DNA of 64,000 nt from Hydractinia symbiolongicarpus (GCF_029227915.1 NC_079876.1:14010001-14074000); one strand, 5' to 3'. Numbered from the stretch's first letter, positions 1 to 13,400 are shown. The notes: a model not told the origin generated them from the letters alone. A program made the numbers and translations.

Positions 1-147
1 AGATCACTTTTGAATTTTTTAATTTTTGTTTTTTATTCTTTTTCTTTTCAATTTTCACAGATTATAAATGTTACTATGTTTGATTGAGCTGAGGCAGTCT
101 AAGGTTTATCATTTTTTTTTTTTTTTTTGTTTCTTTTTTGTTCTAGT
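1..147. other. AT-rich left edge, no gene seen
   Basis: Low-complexity T-rich DNA with long T runs. I see no open frame or RNA gene. It may be part of a repeat that begins outside the window. Confidence 0.5.
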
Positions 148-236
148 GGCCCCCAGTGGAAACAATCCACTAACTATAGGTTTTTGTGATTTTCTGGGCT
201 AGCCACTTTAAATATTTATTATTATTATTATTATTA
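148..236 (+). repeat. SINE-like 3' tail fragment with ATT microsatellite
   Basis: The segment resembles the 3' part of the full SINE at 1279-1650: a CCCC-purine stretch, then 'GGCTAGCCA' and a run into a simple repeat, here (ATT)n instead of the tetranucleotide. The tRNA-like head is missing. It is best read as the truncated tail of a related SINE. Basis: direct comparison within the window. Confidence 0.5.
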
Positions 237-1278
237 TAATCTTTGTAGATAAGGCGACTCTTAATTAGTTGTTCTAGGTTTTATTCTAATTTTCATGAAA
301 AAAATAATAATATGAAGCAAAAAATTCTAATCACAAAAATAACAAAAAGAGACCATGGAAAGCAAAAAATCGCTGTAGATTGTTTAAAACAATCAAAAAG
401 CAATTGTTGAAAACGAAAAGATCATGGTAGAATCATCAAGAAACATCAACCTTTTCAAGAAACGAGAAACTCAATTTGTTTGTATGAAACAGTTAGTATT
501 TTAAAGTGAAGACAAGATCTAGAACTGCTACCACCACATTTTTCCTATCCATCATTACAAGAAGTAACACAGTTTTCATCTCTCTATTTTGGCCCCCAAA
601 TCAAATGTCCCCAAAATCCGTATGCAAATGTCTAAATTGACCTGTATTAGCCCCTGTTTGTATCCACATTGTTTCAAATTGCTTCACGATAGTTTCAGGA
701 ACGATCTGTAAATGATTTTAAAAAATGATGATATGATCGTATAAAATGTAAAACAATGGTGGAGACAGTCCCTTACTGACGTGAAGTAGGAAAATGACAT
801 TTCATTACAGTAAATTTTTGCTGACACTATTATTGGGTTGTGCAATGAATTAATCATCATATTAACACATTGTAAAACTTTCTTTTAAGTACTCTAAGTT
901 ATGATAATGTTATTAATGTTATCTATCAACTAGAAGATATATCAGTTATCTCAGGCCACCTACAGTTAGTGAAACTAAAATAACCTGAAAACCCACAAAT
1001 TTTACCATTGTATATCGCATCAAAAAGTGGGCCAGGATGAAAGTTCCTTCTCACAAGACATAGCAGCCATCAAGAAGAAGTTCTGTTGAGAACTCTATTA
1101 TCGAGTCTTTTGTACAGTTTTGATTTTGTGGAACTGTGTCTGTGTTAGGCATTTTTAAAACTTAAGTCTGATTTCTTACCAAGGAACTTTTTTAAAAATT
1201 TTTAGTCAGGTGTCCACTTATGGCCTTTAGTTTGATTTGGCTTATTTTGGTTTGGCTTAGCTCTTTATCCTATTTTGT
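237..1278. other. Intergenic, no gene seen
   Basis: About 1 kb of AT-rich sequence with no convincing coding frame, splice pattern or structured RNA on either strand. Confidence 0.5.
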
Positions 1279-1650
1279 TGCGCCGTAGATTAGTGGTTAT
1301 AACTCTCGTACTCTGTGCGGGAGACCGGGTTTCGACTTCTCCTCTTGACCGTGATTCAACATGGGCGAGTGAATGTTACCTTAGCCCCGGGTTAACCCAA
1401 GCCATGTGAGGGAAATTGGGGAGATGGCACACACTGTGTGGGCTGTTGGATGTTGTCTAGTAGAGCACGGGTCATAATTGGGTCTGCGTAGCTCAAAATG
1501 AGCATTAAATACTCTAGGACTTTCCATCTAAGCCATGGCCCCTCCTGGAAATAATAGACAGGTATATCCCTAGATATTTGTGAGGCTAGCCATGTAAAAT
1601 ATGCACATCTATCTATTTATCTGTCTGTCTGTCTGTCTGTCTGTAGCGTA
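1279..1650 (+). mobile_element. tRNA-derived SINE, plus orientation
   Basis: The head (about 1281-1340) looks like a tRNA gene: an A-box-like stretch near 1287-1303 and a B-box-like stretch near 1328-1339. A tRNA-unrelated body follows (contains CCCGGGTTAACCC and GGCTAGCCATG), then a CTAT/CTGT tetranucleotide tail. A second copy of the same layout lies inverted at 58454-58808, so this is a dispersed family, not a real tRNA gene. The B box here is slightly decayed; the second copy has the canonical GGTTCGATTCC. Pol III transcription is inferred from the boxes. Confidence 0.85.
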
Positions 1651-2093
1651 TACCGTCTTAATTCCGTAATTTCACCTTTCTCAGTAATGATGACTTTGCT
1701 ATGACATAATATCCTGAGCCTTACGTCCATGGTGTACCATATTACCAATTTCACCAGCACCGAAACTTGTGCACTTTACAGAAGAGACGGCCTAAACATC
1801 GCTGGGGTAGATCACACATGAGTAAATTTTTGAGCCGTTGGGTATGACATTTTAATCTATTGTTATCTTTGTAATCATTCATTACATCACGGAACATGAC
1901 GCACATCACCATGGTAATAGGACGTTTTTGACGGTTCCTTTTTCGCTCGACCCTGATCAAACGCCCACCTTGTTCACTGGCATTTTGGCAAGGTTGTTTT
2001 AAGGGATGGCTTATAGTCAAAACCATGAAGTTATTTGGTGAGCGGATTTGGTGAGCGGAGTTGCCAGATCGTTGCTAGAGCTGTTTGTTTAGA
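1651..2093. other. Intergenic, no gene seen
   Basis: Non-repetitive sequence between the SINE and the inverted-repeat element. An open frame on the minus strand (1751-2026) has no recognisable family or splice context and is not called. Confidence 0.4.
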
Positions 2094-3438
2094 TACAGTA
2101 CTGAAAAAAGGTTGTTTAACATCGCGCTTCGCGTATCGCGACGGTATTCTCGAATCACGATAGATGTTTTTTTACTTTAAAATTGTATCGAAAGGGCTTC
2201 ACGATGCATCCGTCTCAATGTCATTCTCGAAGCTATCGAAGCCATTAACACTTTTTCATAATAGAACTATTTTAAAAATAAGAATTATTCAACAATGATC
2301 GCGGATGTTTAAATATAACTATACTTCCTTTGTGTTATATTTTTTGTTTAACTTATGCATAACACTCTAGGGTATACAGCTAGCGTTAATCTTTCTTTTT
2401 TAGATCACATTTTAAAAATTTAAGAACTAAGAACGGCGATAGAAAAGCAGCGATAGAAAAGTTTTTTGAGATCGCATTTTAAAAGTTCAAGATCGAGGAA
2501 CGGCGATAGAAAAGTTTTTTTAGATCGCTTTTTTAAAGTTTAAGGACAAAAAGCGGCGATAGAAAAGTTTTTTGAGATCGCATTTCAAAAACTTAAAAAC
2601 GAAGAACGGTGATAGAAAAGTTTTTTTATATCGTATTTTAAAAGTTTAAGAACGAGGAATGGCGATAGAAAAGCTTTTTTAGATCGCATTTTAAAAGTTT
2701 AAGAACAAAAAGCGATGATAGAAATGATTTTTTAGATCGCGTTTTAAAAACTTAAAAACGAAGAACGGCTATAGAAAAGTTTTTTTAGATCGCCTTTTAA
2801 AAAATTAAGAACGAAATGCGGTGATAAAAATGCTTTTTTAAATCGCATTTTAAAAATTTAAGAATGAAGAACGGCGATAGAAAAGTTTTTTGTATCGCAT
2901 TTTAAAAGTTTAAGAACGAAATGCAGCAACAGAAAAGTTTTTTGATATAGCATTTTAAAAGTTTAAGAAGGAAGAACGGTGATAGAAAAGCTTCGTTAGA
3001 TCGCATTTCAAAAGTTTAATAACGAAAAGCGGCGTTAGAAAAGTTTGTTTAGATTGCATTTAAAAAATTTGAAAACGAAAAGCAGCGATAGAAAAAAACA
3101 TTAAAAAAGTAATGCGCTAGAATTTAATGCATACGAAAGTTAAAAATTTTCTTATAATATACACTTATTTGAAATAAAAAAAGATAAAGCAGAGATGTGT
3201 TTGAAATAAAAAAAAAAATTTCTCTTTATTCCCATTAAAAAAACTTTCTCTTTATTCTCATTATCACCTACCGTCGCGACACATAGAGACGGATTTTGTT
3301 ACGATACTAGATTCTCGATAGATCGTGACAATTTATTTTAATTGTTTCTTATTATTATAAATGTGGTACATCGCGTATCGAGGGAGTCCGTTCACGTTAC
3401 GCGCTCGATATGTTAAACAACGTTTTTCCAGTACTGTA
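2094..3438. mobile_element. Non-autonomous DNA transposon with 29-bp TIRs
   Basis: The ends are inverted repeats: 2094-2122 begins TACAGTACTG and continues through GTTGTTTAACAT; 3410-3438 is its reverse complement with only a few mismatches. Subterminal DNA is rich in TCGCG/CGCGA on both sides. No transposase is present; the interior is almost entirely the 54-bp tandem array at 2402-3092. The superfamily is not identified. It looks like a non-autonomous element whose interior expanded by tandem duplication. Confidence 0.7.
2402..3092. repeat. About 13 copies of a ~54-bp tandem repeat
   Basis: Each unit reads AGATCGCATTTTAAAA..TTAAGAACGA, then GCGGCGATAGAAAAG and a T run. Units are degenerate and start about every 53-54 bp (for example 2468, 2521, 2574). 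There are no conserved repeats with unique spacers, so it is a minisatellite inside the element at 2094-3438. Confidence 0.85.
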
Positions 3439-4600
3439 ATCACTTAATTAGGACGGTATATACGCTATAAAGATTCATAAATAATAATAATTGTCTCCAA
3501 AACCAAAGATATTTTGCTATTTTCTAAAAACAGAGACAGAAACCTTCCCAGAAATAGACAACAATAATAATCAAGATTTAACATTATGAACTCACTTATG
3601 CCAATATAAGGGGAGAGAGGGGGGGGCAAAATTCTCTTTCTGACAAGATAATATCCTGCTTCTAGAGACAATACTAAACTGTAAAGCAAAATAAAAATAT
3701 TAAACATCAGGTTGTTCACAGAAATGTATCATAAACCTAGATCTTGATTTGAAAGGCAAAGAGCTGGGTACAGAGACTACGTGATGAGTACTATACTATT
3801 GTGGCTCGCTTTTGCTCTGCCCACTTTCGGATTTCAACTTATTAATCAACGGTCTAACTTTGTTTAATAAATTCAAATGCTACCTTTTTGTAAATACAAG
3901 GTAAAGCTGACCACGTTATATTCGATTCTAAGAATGTTACGGCGCCGGTGTTAAACATTGGTGGCGCGAAAAAAAAATCAGAAAGCAATAACAAACACAC
4001 GTTCGTCACGTTTGGATACTGTCCCACTGTCTGTGTAAATGTTCTTATAGTGTTTTCGTTTATTTTTTGTATTTTATTACTACTACTATTTTGCTAATTA
4101 ATAATAAGTTAGATACAATGGCCAAAACTCTAGAGCTTGTTCAAGTGTCTCAAAGATATAATTATAAATGCAATTTCTGAAAATAAGACTTCTGTCCCTC
4201 GTAATTATTGTAAATTTTCTAATATTCAGGCCTAGTTATTACTGTTACTTGTTATTATTATGTTTGCTATATTATATATTAGTTGAAATTATGATTTATC
4301 TCCAGTACGGCAAACTAGACAAGGGTATCCACTCACTGTAAAACGGCAAAAAAAGCTTAGGGATCTTGTAGGTGGTACCAAGATTTCAGGTATAATTCGG
4401 GTAAGTTCAGGAATTATCACCAAAAAGCACAAATCTTATTTAAAAAAGTTGCCAAGCTTGCCCCCATATAAATATAAGTGTTTTCAGTAAGTTGGCATCT
4501 TTGTCAAATTGATTGTTAAACTTCTGACCTCTTCCCTTTCCACATTAACAACATGGTATTTTTGACTTTGTATCATAATGTACTAGCATATACTGCTAAT
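3439..4600. other. Intergenic, no gene seen
   Basis: AT-rich sequence with short chance frames only. I see no domain, splice pattern or RNA gene. Confidence 0.4.
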
Positions 4601-4607
4601 ATGTGAT

Positions 4608-4893
4608 TATCTAAACAGCTTATGGTGATGTTATGTAGCATAACTTTTCTGTTTATTCAGTTAAATGCGTTGTCTGGTTCAACCAGAAGGATCCATCACA
4701 ATTTTTTTATCAAGGATTGATGTAAATGGATGTATATAGCAACATCACATTCCAACAGCTGTCCCCTGCTAAGTTGCAGACTACTGAGAGATTTGGTTAT
4801 TTCCTTCGTTAAAAAAACCATAACCTCTTTACTGACAATTCTTTTAACAATCTCTCTGATTTCAATTGGTCGTAACACAGGGTTCTTCTCCAA
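4608..4893 (-). pseudogene. Decayed reverse-transcriptase fragment, minus strand
   Basis: Read on the minus strand, 4893 to about 4696 is an open frame containing LRPIEIREIVKRIVSKEVM and later LSSLQLSRGQ. Past a frameshift the next stretch contains an ILLVE-DNAFN..INRK segment, the RT motif A pattern with one internal stop. Family knowledge: this RPIGI..EVLRRI..K..LLVDA.NAFNSLNR layout belongs to a retroelement RT distinct from the neighbouring LINE. Only a fragment is left, with at least one frameshift and one stop, so it is inert. The exact clade is uncertain. Confidence 0.6.
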
Positions 4894-4939
4894 AGAAATT
4901 AAACAGGAAGCAAAAAAGGCATTAAGAGATCCATCATAA

Positions 4940-6645
4940 CAGACATATCTTTCCTAGATCTTTAAAAATATCCAGAGTGGTGCCTGTTTACAAAAACAAA
5001 AGGTTCTTCTATAGATGTGTCAAATTACAGACCAATCTCATTATTGTCAAACATTGATAAAATCTATGAAAAGGTTATGTACAACAGAATCATAGGCTTT
5101 CTCAACAACCATGATATCCTATATCCCAAACAGTTTGGATTCAGAAAACAGCATTCAACATCACAGGCTGTGCTTACTATAGTTAAACGCATTAGACATT
5201 GCCTTGACAAAGGTGAGCTTGCCTGTGGAGTGTTTGTCGACTTACAAAAAGCTTTTGATACTGTTGACCACAAAATCCTTCTATCCAAGCTAAATCACTA
5301 TGGTATTCGGGGAAAAGCAAATGATTGGTTCAGGTCTTATTTAACTGGTCATCTCCAGTATGTCTCAATCGGTGAATTCAAATCTCAACTTAAAGCCATT
5401 CTACATGGTGTGCCTCAAGGCTCTGTTCTTGGTCCGCTGCTGTTCTTGTTGTATATTAATGATCTGCATAATTGTATCAAATCGTCAGAGACCTATCATT
5501 TTGCTGACGACACTCATCTGCTGAAATTCTCAAAATCACTAGAATCCCTTTGTAGAGGGATGAATGCTGATCTTAAACGCCTTGTGTGTTGGCTTAATGC
5601 CAACAAAATATCACTGAACTCCAGCAAAACAGAGTTTCTTGTATTTAGATCCCAATCTCGTAGGCTTGAATTTTTACCTTTTTTGATTCTATGCGGTAAG
5701 CGCATTTATCCTAGCAAAAGTGTGAAATACCTGGGTGTTCATGTTGATGAACATCTTTCCTGGAAGTATCATGTCTCATCTGTGGCTACTAAACTTCAAA
5801 GAGCCAATGGGATGTTATCTAAAATTCGTCACTATGTTCCCCTAAAATCCCTGCTAAACATTTACCATGCTATCTTTAGTTCTCACTTAAGCTATGCTTG
5901 CCAAGTATGGGGCACTCGAGACACCACAGTAGCCCACAGAATACTTACCCTCCAAAAGGCTGCCCTTAGGCTGATCACCTTCAGTGAACCAAGATCCCCA
6001 TCTTTGCCTATATTTGCAGAACTTGGAATTCTTAAATTCTTCGACCTAGTTAAAGTCCTTAACATTCAATTTATCCACAAATTCCTAAACTCTAACCTCC
6101 CATCTGACACACTTACCTCACTCAAATTTGATCGAATCTCACACTCTCATGAAACTAGATGTAACACAACTGGTTTGCTTATTGAACCAACAGTTAACAC
6201 ATCGACGTTTGGATCTTTTTCATTCTCTAGAATCTCCACATTACAGTGGAACAATCTGCAAAGAAATTATCCTGATACTAACCTCACAAACTGTAAATTA
6301 AGCACAATCAAATCCCTAGCTACAAGTTTCTACATGAGTCAATACATCAACTAGCTTTCCTCTTCATTATTTTGTCTCATTACTTTTTTCTATTTGACTA
6401 TATGGTACTGAATTTTCATTTATACTAATTATAATCAATAATGCTTTTTCATTTTAATCTTTGTAAATATACAGTATTTACTGACATATGAAAATATTTC
6501 ACATTTTTCTTGGTGGCTTTCTCCTTTGTTTAGCCTTGGCTATCGGGAAAGTCTCCTTCCTAATTGCTAATTTATTCTTTTAGTAATGTAAATTGTCATT
6601 TCTTAGGTAAATAAATGTTTACTTACTTACTTTACTTACTTACTT
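4940..6645 (+). mobile_element. 5'-truncated non-LTR retrotransposon (LINE)
   Basis: The copy starts inside the RT region (FPRSLK..RVVPVYKNK frame near 4955), shifts frame once near 4995-5005, runs to the stop at 6354 and has a short 3' tail ending in (TTAC)n repeats near 6615-6645. No endonuclease domain is present, so it is 5'-truncated, as most LINE insertions are. The RT and the tetranucleotide tail suggest the Jockey/CR1/L2 side of the LINE tree, but the clade is not proven. Confidence 0.85.
5017..6354 (+). pseudogene. LINE reverse transcriptase, 5'-truncated frame
   Basis: This open frame of about 445 codons gives most of an RT domain plus the C-terminal region. Seen in order: NYRPISLLSNIDKIYEK, the motif A region FVDLQKAFDTVDHKILL, motif B PQGSVLGPLLFLLYINDL and the catalytic FADDTH motif. 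A LINE C-terminal zone with SHLSYACQVWG follows. The first codon of the open stretch is GTG after a 1-nt frameshift near 4995-5005; upstream RT residues continue in another frame. It has no endonuclease, so it could not retrotranspose alone. It is a retrotransposon remnant rather than a host gene. Confidence 0.85.
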
Positions 6646-7116
6646 ACATATCACTGAAGACACAGTTTTTTTTTTGCTATCCTTGCCAACGCATCACATT
6701 GCTTAAAAGAAGACAATGTTTAAGATTAGCCTCCAAACATCCGGATCCATTGATTAAAGGCCAGCTGTACCTTTTATTTCATAGTCTGTTTTCCGAACAA
6801 GGTACCAACAATTTTTTCATAACCTTTCATAAGTCATTCTTGGGTAATGTTTAAGCTATTTAAAAGTTAAGGTAGAGACAGTAATCAAACTAATATTACC
6901 CTCAAAATTCATGACTTGCTTATTGGAAGTGAGAAGCATGCATGCCCATGAGTGAGTGTAAGAAATCCTATCTAATCTTAGAAAATCACTTTGAGAACCC
7001 CAAATGTTTTGATTAGCCAACCGTTTTATACAACATCAGGAATTTACACAACTGTTACCCATTGTTGTTTTTTTACCTCAAGACTATTTTAAGACACTAA
7101 ATGATCTTTAGGAAAA
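6646..7116. other. Upstream flank of SMC2, no coding seen
   Basis: No clear coding frame. The promoter and an untranslated first exon of SMC2 probably lie in this flank or within the repeat at 7117-7242, because a splice acceptor sits directly before the SMC2 start codon. Confidence 0.4.
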
Positions 7117-7242
7117 TCTATATTATAATACCTGTATAAGTCTGTCTATCACACAAAATGGTACTGCAAGCAGCAAATGCACATAATACGGTATAAAAAG
7201 CCCAGACAGACCCATCAATTTTCCACGGGTCACTAACTAGTT
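7117..7242 (-). repeat. Dispersed ~130-bp repeat, copy 1 (minus)
   Basis: On the minus strand it reads CCCGTGG..., then a TATACCG stretch, GCGGTACCATTTTG-like sequence, ACAGACAG and a TATTATAATATAG end. Plus-oriented relatives lie at 14796-14928, 21875-22005 and 47881-47995. It is a short non-coding interspersed element of unknown class. Confidence 0.6.
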
Positions 7243-7420
7243 GTATGCTATAATATGCCGTTTTGATAAAAAAATTTGTAACAAGCTTTCTAACCACCTT
7301 GTGTACAGACCTATTTTTACTCTGGCTTATGGTAATGTTACTGAAACCTAAACAATGAAGACTGGTATAATTGTATCTTAACAATAGTAATTATTCTTTG
7401 TCGTGTTGTTCTTTCCAGAC

Positions 7421-10400
7421 ATGTATATAAAAAGCGTTATTTTGGATGGTTTTAAATCATATGCACAGCGTACTGAAGTTAATGGTTTTGATCCTTTATT
7501 CAATGCAATCACTGGATTAAATGGGAGTGGAAAATCAAATATTCTTGACAGTATCTGTTTCTTGCTTGGTATCACTAACTTGTCTCATGTAAGTTTAAAG
7601 TTGTTTGACCAGGGCTGGTGAGAATTTTTTCACTAACTTATTTAGTTAAGAATTTGTTTGTTTTTTAGGTTCGAGCTACTAATCTGCAGGAGCTTATCTA
7701 TAAAAGTGGGCAAGCTGGTGTGACTAAGGCTACTGTGACAATTACTTTTGATAATACAGATAAAAAGCAAAGCCCTATTGGATATGAAACATTTGATGAA
7801 ATAACTATATCTAGACAGGTATGTGATTGTTGACAACAATGCCCAAGGAGATTAAAAAATAAAAAATAAAAAAGTTTTGCTCCTATATAGTAGCTATTTC
7901 TCACTGGTTATGTTCTGTTTATCAGAATTTGTGCATAGTGTTAAGGTGTTTGTTTTGTTCACAATGTTGTGTTTGTAGTTTTCATAATCAAATTAGAAAC
8001 AAACCATTTTATGAAAAGAAGCTCTGATAAATTTTAAAAAGTTGGAATCTACCACAGTTTTTAACAATTGAAATGCTATTAGTACAGAGATCATGTAAAC
8101 AATACTATTGTTGTTTGTATCATAACAACTATTTTTGTGTTATGTACGAACTAACATGTATTAAAATGACATCTTATTTTGTTAGATTGTTTTGGGTGGC
8201 AGAAATAAATACCTTATTAATGGATGTAATGCAAATAACACCCGTGTCCAAGATTTGTTTCGGTCTGTTCAGTTGAACGTTAATAATCCTCATTTCTTGA
8301 TTATGCAGGTTTGTTTTGTTTGTAAGATTTTTCTATGACAATCACTAATTTTTTCTTGTATGTGAAATATACCCAGCTGATTCTTTTTGCACTATCTTGG
8401 TAAACTCTCTGCGTCCATCACTAGCATATTGCTGCACATAGTAAAGTGTAGTGGGTTCGCCTCTGTGGCTCCCACTTCTGGGGACCACTGCCAGGTAGTA
8501 ATTGCGATGCGCAATAGAGTAGTTCTTCATCAATGTAAAATATACCTGTTGACATCATTCATCTATTGAAAAACTTTTATTATCAGAGTATACACTTTGA
8601 TGTGTCAGCTAAAATAAAAGCCTAATGAATGGAAATGAAATATTTCACTATGTATCTCTGTCTTAATTTGTGTCAATGAAAAAAAAGATTTACAATATCA
8701 CCATCAAGCTCGAAAGAAGGATGCAAAATTGAATAATGGCTTTTCACACTTCTTTTGAGTTTAGAACTGAGTGCTATCTTTATCAGACAATTCCTTTTGT
8801 ACAATTGGACTTTCAGTTTCATGAACTTTACACTTTGTAAATAATTTTTTTAACTTGTTTTTTCTTTTTATATCTGCAACACACTAAGTTATTCGAACAG
8901 CACACATTTTTCTTCCTTTAACAATTTTCCACACAGAAAACTAAAAACCTGGGATTTTTGAAAGTTATTTTTGTATATATATACCCAAGTGATTCATCGT
9001 ATAGTATTTTCACTTTTGAAATGCATCAGCAAAATAATTGACTTTAAATAAAGGTGGTCACACATGTTAAACTTTTACCTGCTTTTTTTAGGGTCGTATT
9101 ACAAAGGTGCTCAACATGAAACCACCCGAGGTAATGTTGAAATTGATTCGGGCCTTGCTAAAAATGGTTGATCCACTAGGAAATTAATTGTAAAATCTGC
9201 CTAAAGATCGATTTCCATAGAGCATCATTTTGCGCTGATGCAATAAAATTGCTCAAGTGATTTTCTTGTGCATGCCTAATAAAAAAATGCTGCTGGCTCA
9301 GAAATTTTTGTGTTCTAGCCATAGGAAAAATCTTAAAAGTAAAGTTGAGTAAATTTAACTTTGCGGGGGAGCTTTTAAACGACAGTCTATCAGATCAATT
9401 GACAAAAAATATGATCACATCACCCTTCACATAGCTTGCAGCATTCAAAAACTGAATTACTTTCTATGGAAATCACACACGAGATAAATTCACTGTCCCA
9501 AAAATCTCTGTCACATTATACACTAAGGAGTAAAATCTGCTTTTGAAACAATTTCAATTTTCTTACAAGTGATGTGCTAATATTTAGGGACTGTGTCAAA
9601 ATGTTTGTACGTTTTTTCCATATCATTATATAAACGCTACAAACTATTTTGTCAAACAAAGGTCTTATGAAGTATTTCGCTTTAAATAGAATTTTTAAAA
9701 GGTTCATACAAACTTTTTAAAAAAAATAGTGCAAACTTAAAAGAAGTTTTTTATACATATAAAAAGCATTAAGAATAAACAAAGTATATTACTATGCAAG
9801 GTTTCTTAAAATAAAACGAACTATAAAAGTACTGGCATAATTAAACAAAGTATGGTATATGCAATTTTTCTAAAAGTTTTAACAAATTTGTTTCGATGGT
9901 TTTTAAATAAATTATGCTGTTGTTTTAAACTTCAAACAATCGCGCTTCGATGCTTTTGAATAGTGTTGTTTAAACTTTTTGATGCTTTTAGAACAAAATA
10001 TACCATTGTTTATGCTTTATATAATGGCATTTGAAGGTTAAAGAACAAAATAAGGCGCTGTATAAACTTCATATAATCACACTCTTGAAACATACAGTGT
10101 TGTTTTAAAGTTAATCGAATGTGTTTCAATGCTTTTGGAACAAAATGCAGTGTTTAAACTTCATACAATCAGCTCTTAAAACAAACATTTTATTTGGTGG
10201 TCACCTTGACTGACGAGAAAAAATGTCCTATAAGTTAACTTTTTTGGCAATCAAAAAAGATTCTTTAATTGAACTTTGAAACTACTTATGGGACAAAAAA
10301 TGTATGAAACATATATGAAATTCCATGCAAAAAAGCGCACCCATATTTTGCGAATAATATAATCTAAATACTTTATTAAAGATTTGGATCTACATTTTTT

Positions 10401-13400
10401 TTTAAAATATCAACATACAAGGGTTAGTTTGCCATAATTTGGTAATGTTTATTATTTGATAATATCAACTTTTTATCAGGGATCCGTAATAAATAAAAGT
10501 AATATTTCTTTATGAAAAACATTTTAAAAAAAATGTTTAAATGATATATAAGATTTAATAAATTGATACAAAGTTTTTGATACGATTATACAAATTATGT
10601 ACGAACATTTTGGGGCGGTCCCTTGCGAGTTGCAAACACAATGTCAAACATGAAATTGAATTAATAAGTTTTTTTACTTCTTCAGATTCTTTCAATGATT
10701 GAAGAAGCAGCTGGGACAAGAATGTACGAAAGCAAAAAACAACAAGCAATCAAAACTATGGAGAAAAAACAAAGCAAGTTGAATGAAATCGAATCGGTAT
10801 GGAGGTTAACATAATCGAAATTAGCATAGAAAACCAATATATTAAGCCAACTGATTTTACAACCGAAATGCTTGTAAAAATCATGTTCTCACAAGGATCA
10901 TTTTGTTTGTTGTTATTTAAGGCCTGCAGATTTCGATTCAGCTTTCTTTTTTTCTCTGCCGGTACTTCAACATAGAACCTTCGCAACGCTTCTTTTAATT
11001 TCTCCAATATAATGGTTGAAAAATCTATAGGGATATTTTCTCTTTGCAGCCCACTTCTGAAATTTTAGCAAACCCCAGCTTGTACATTTTTGGTGTTCTT
11101 TGATTTACAATTTTGTCTCATTCGCTCTCTTTAAGATTAAATTCTTGACTTAAGACAATACTCCAAATCCACAAACTTTTTTTCCATCTTTTACGCTTTG
11201 TTTTTCTTGTTCGTTATTTGTTTATATTTTTGTTCTACAACTTAATTGAGCGCTGCTTTCGAAAGAAGTTCAATATTCGATCACAGAAGTCAATGCATTG
11301 CTAAGCGGGTTGGTAAATGGTATTTTGGCTTGTGAAATGCACGATAATATATATTTCCATATTGCAAGCGAGCGGTGAATGATATTTTGGCCAAGCAACT
11401 TCTCATTTATGCCTGGGAAATGAGTGTTATTGGGTAGATAATGCTTGTTAAATTAGTAATGACAGGGAAAAAACAACAATGATGATCTTTGTTTCCTGAA
11501 ACAGCTATCTTTGTAACAATAATAATCACATCTTTTTAACTTCTAGGTACTTCACGAAGAAATCACACCCACCATAAAAAAGTTGAAAGAGGTATGAAAT
11601 TTTTTTCTGTCAGCTGAGATTTTTTAAAACAGTTACATTCTTTATAAAGGTATTCATTCTCCATTCCTGAAATTGAAGGGTGAAGTCAAATTCAGGAAGA
11701 ACAGGACATTAATTGCCTTTTTCTTTAGTTGTAATAACAAGATAAGAAACTAATATTGATGATGTAGATATTATATGCAAGAAGTTGTATTTCATTACCA
11801 AGAGAGAAGATAGTACAATAATTTATCACGCCCCCCTGTTTAACACTGTTAGATGCCCCTTAAAATTTGAAATATTTAATTAACAGCTATGATTTTTTGA
11901 AGCATTAAGGTAAGGGCAGCGGTTTAAAAGATTACATTTGTTAATATTAATTACTGAAATTCTGTTATGCTGAAATTATGTTATCAGGAGCGTTCATCTT
12001 ATTTGGAATATCAGAAAATTATGCGAGAGATTGAACATCTTACTCGGTTGTGTGTTGCTTATGAATTTGTAAAAGCACAGGTAAATATAATTTTATTAAA
12101 CCTAAGTTGCACTAGCACCCAATCTCATTTAGCCGACTTGTTACAACTTTGTTATATTGAATTTGTTTTTGTTTTTATTCACTTTAGTTTTAAAGTTTAT
12201 TGTCAATGAGTTAATTCTTTTTTTTTTGCAGGACATCAAGCAGAAATCGAGTTCAGAGTTGGAAACAATGACCAACACTATTAATGTTTTAAAAGAGAGA
12301 AGTGTGGAAGTACGATTTTATCAAATTCATTATGATTTCACTGTATTTATCATAGTAAAGTTTATCACTTGCTGAATATTTTTAAAGATATATATCTTCA
12401 GCAAACGACATTCTTCTTATATATTTTTTAGATTGATCAGGAGATTGCTGTGATAGATGCAGAAATTGTTAAACTGCAAAAACAAAAGGATGCTGTATGT
12501 TGCCTTATCAGCCAGCATTTTACCCCTTAAAAATCAAGAGTTTTGTGAATTTATATTGTCAAGTTTAAATTAGCTGTTTACGATATGAAATTTGTGAACT
12601 AAAATACATCCCTTGCATACCAGAGATTGCAATTCAACCTCAGTTCAGTGGATTTACAACAGACTCCTGTTAGCCTGCTCAATGCTATAAAATTCATATT
12701 ATAAGTCTCCAAAGTCCCGCCAATTTTATATAATGATTTTAAACTTTGTTGTGCACTTGCATTTGATTTAAAACCCACAAACATTTTCCGAAGAAAACGT
12801 CAATTTACTGCCAAAATATTTATATGTTCACATTTCTTTTTTGCAGTGCTTCGATGAAAAATATCCCCTAATGTTGTTTTAAATTGCGAATGTTGTAATA
12901 CTAACCTTAGAATTTTCTCTTATACTGTGCTTGTGTAGAGGTGTATGGTTGGGAAAATATAGAAAAGTACTGAAAAATTATTTGTTCATTTGCAGGAGTC
13001 TGGAAATGTGTTAAAAGAGTTGGAAAAAAAATTGGATGAAGTTTCAAAGGTTCTTGTTTCTTTTTGTTTTTCATTTTTTTATTATGCTACTGGCAAAATA
13101 AGGTTTCTGAAGTTTCATTTTACAAATTTATAGATTGAGGTGAAAGCTTCATCTGATTTAAAGCATGCAAAAGATACACTAAATGCTGAAAAGAAAAAGA
13201 AAAAGTCACTGGAAAAGAACATTACTGATGTATGACTGTTTGTTCTACCTTATTACCCTAATGGCAGTTTTGATATGAAAAGATTTCCCTTTGACAAGCA
13301 GGTGCTCAAACCATCAAAGTTTTCTTGTGATTTTAATGAAAGTCAAATTCATGAAAACTACGCTTCGGTTTCCTTAATTATTACCAACGATTGTATGGCC

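Noticed and set aside
1281-1350. tRNA gene
   Set aside because: Has A/B-box-like sequence but is followed by a SINE body and tail, and an inverted second copy exists; it does not fold as a full tRNA.
1751-2026. 91-codon minus-strand open frame
   Set aside because: No recognisable domain, no splice context and no repeat-family match; length is within chance for this region.
2402-3092. Regular repeats that could suggest a CRISPR array
   Set aside because: Contiguous degenerate minisatellite units without unique spacers, in a eukaryotic transposon.
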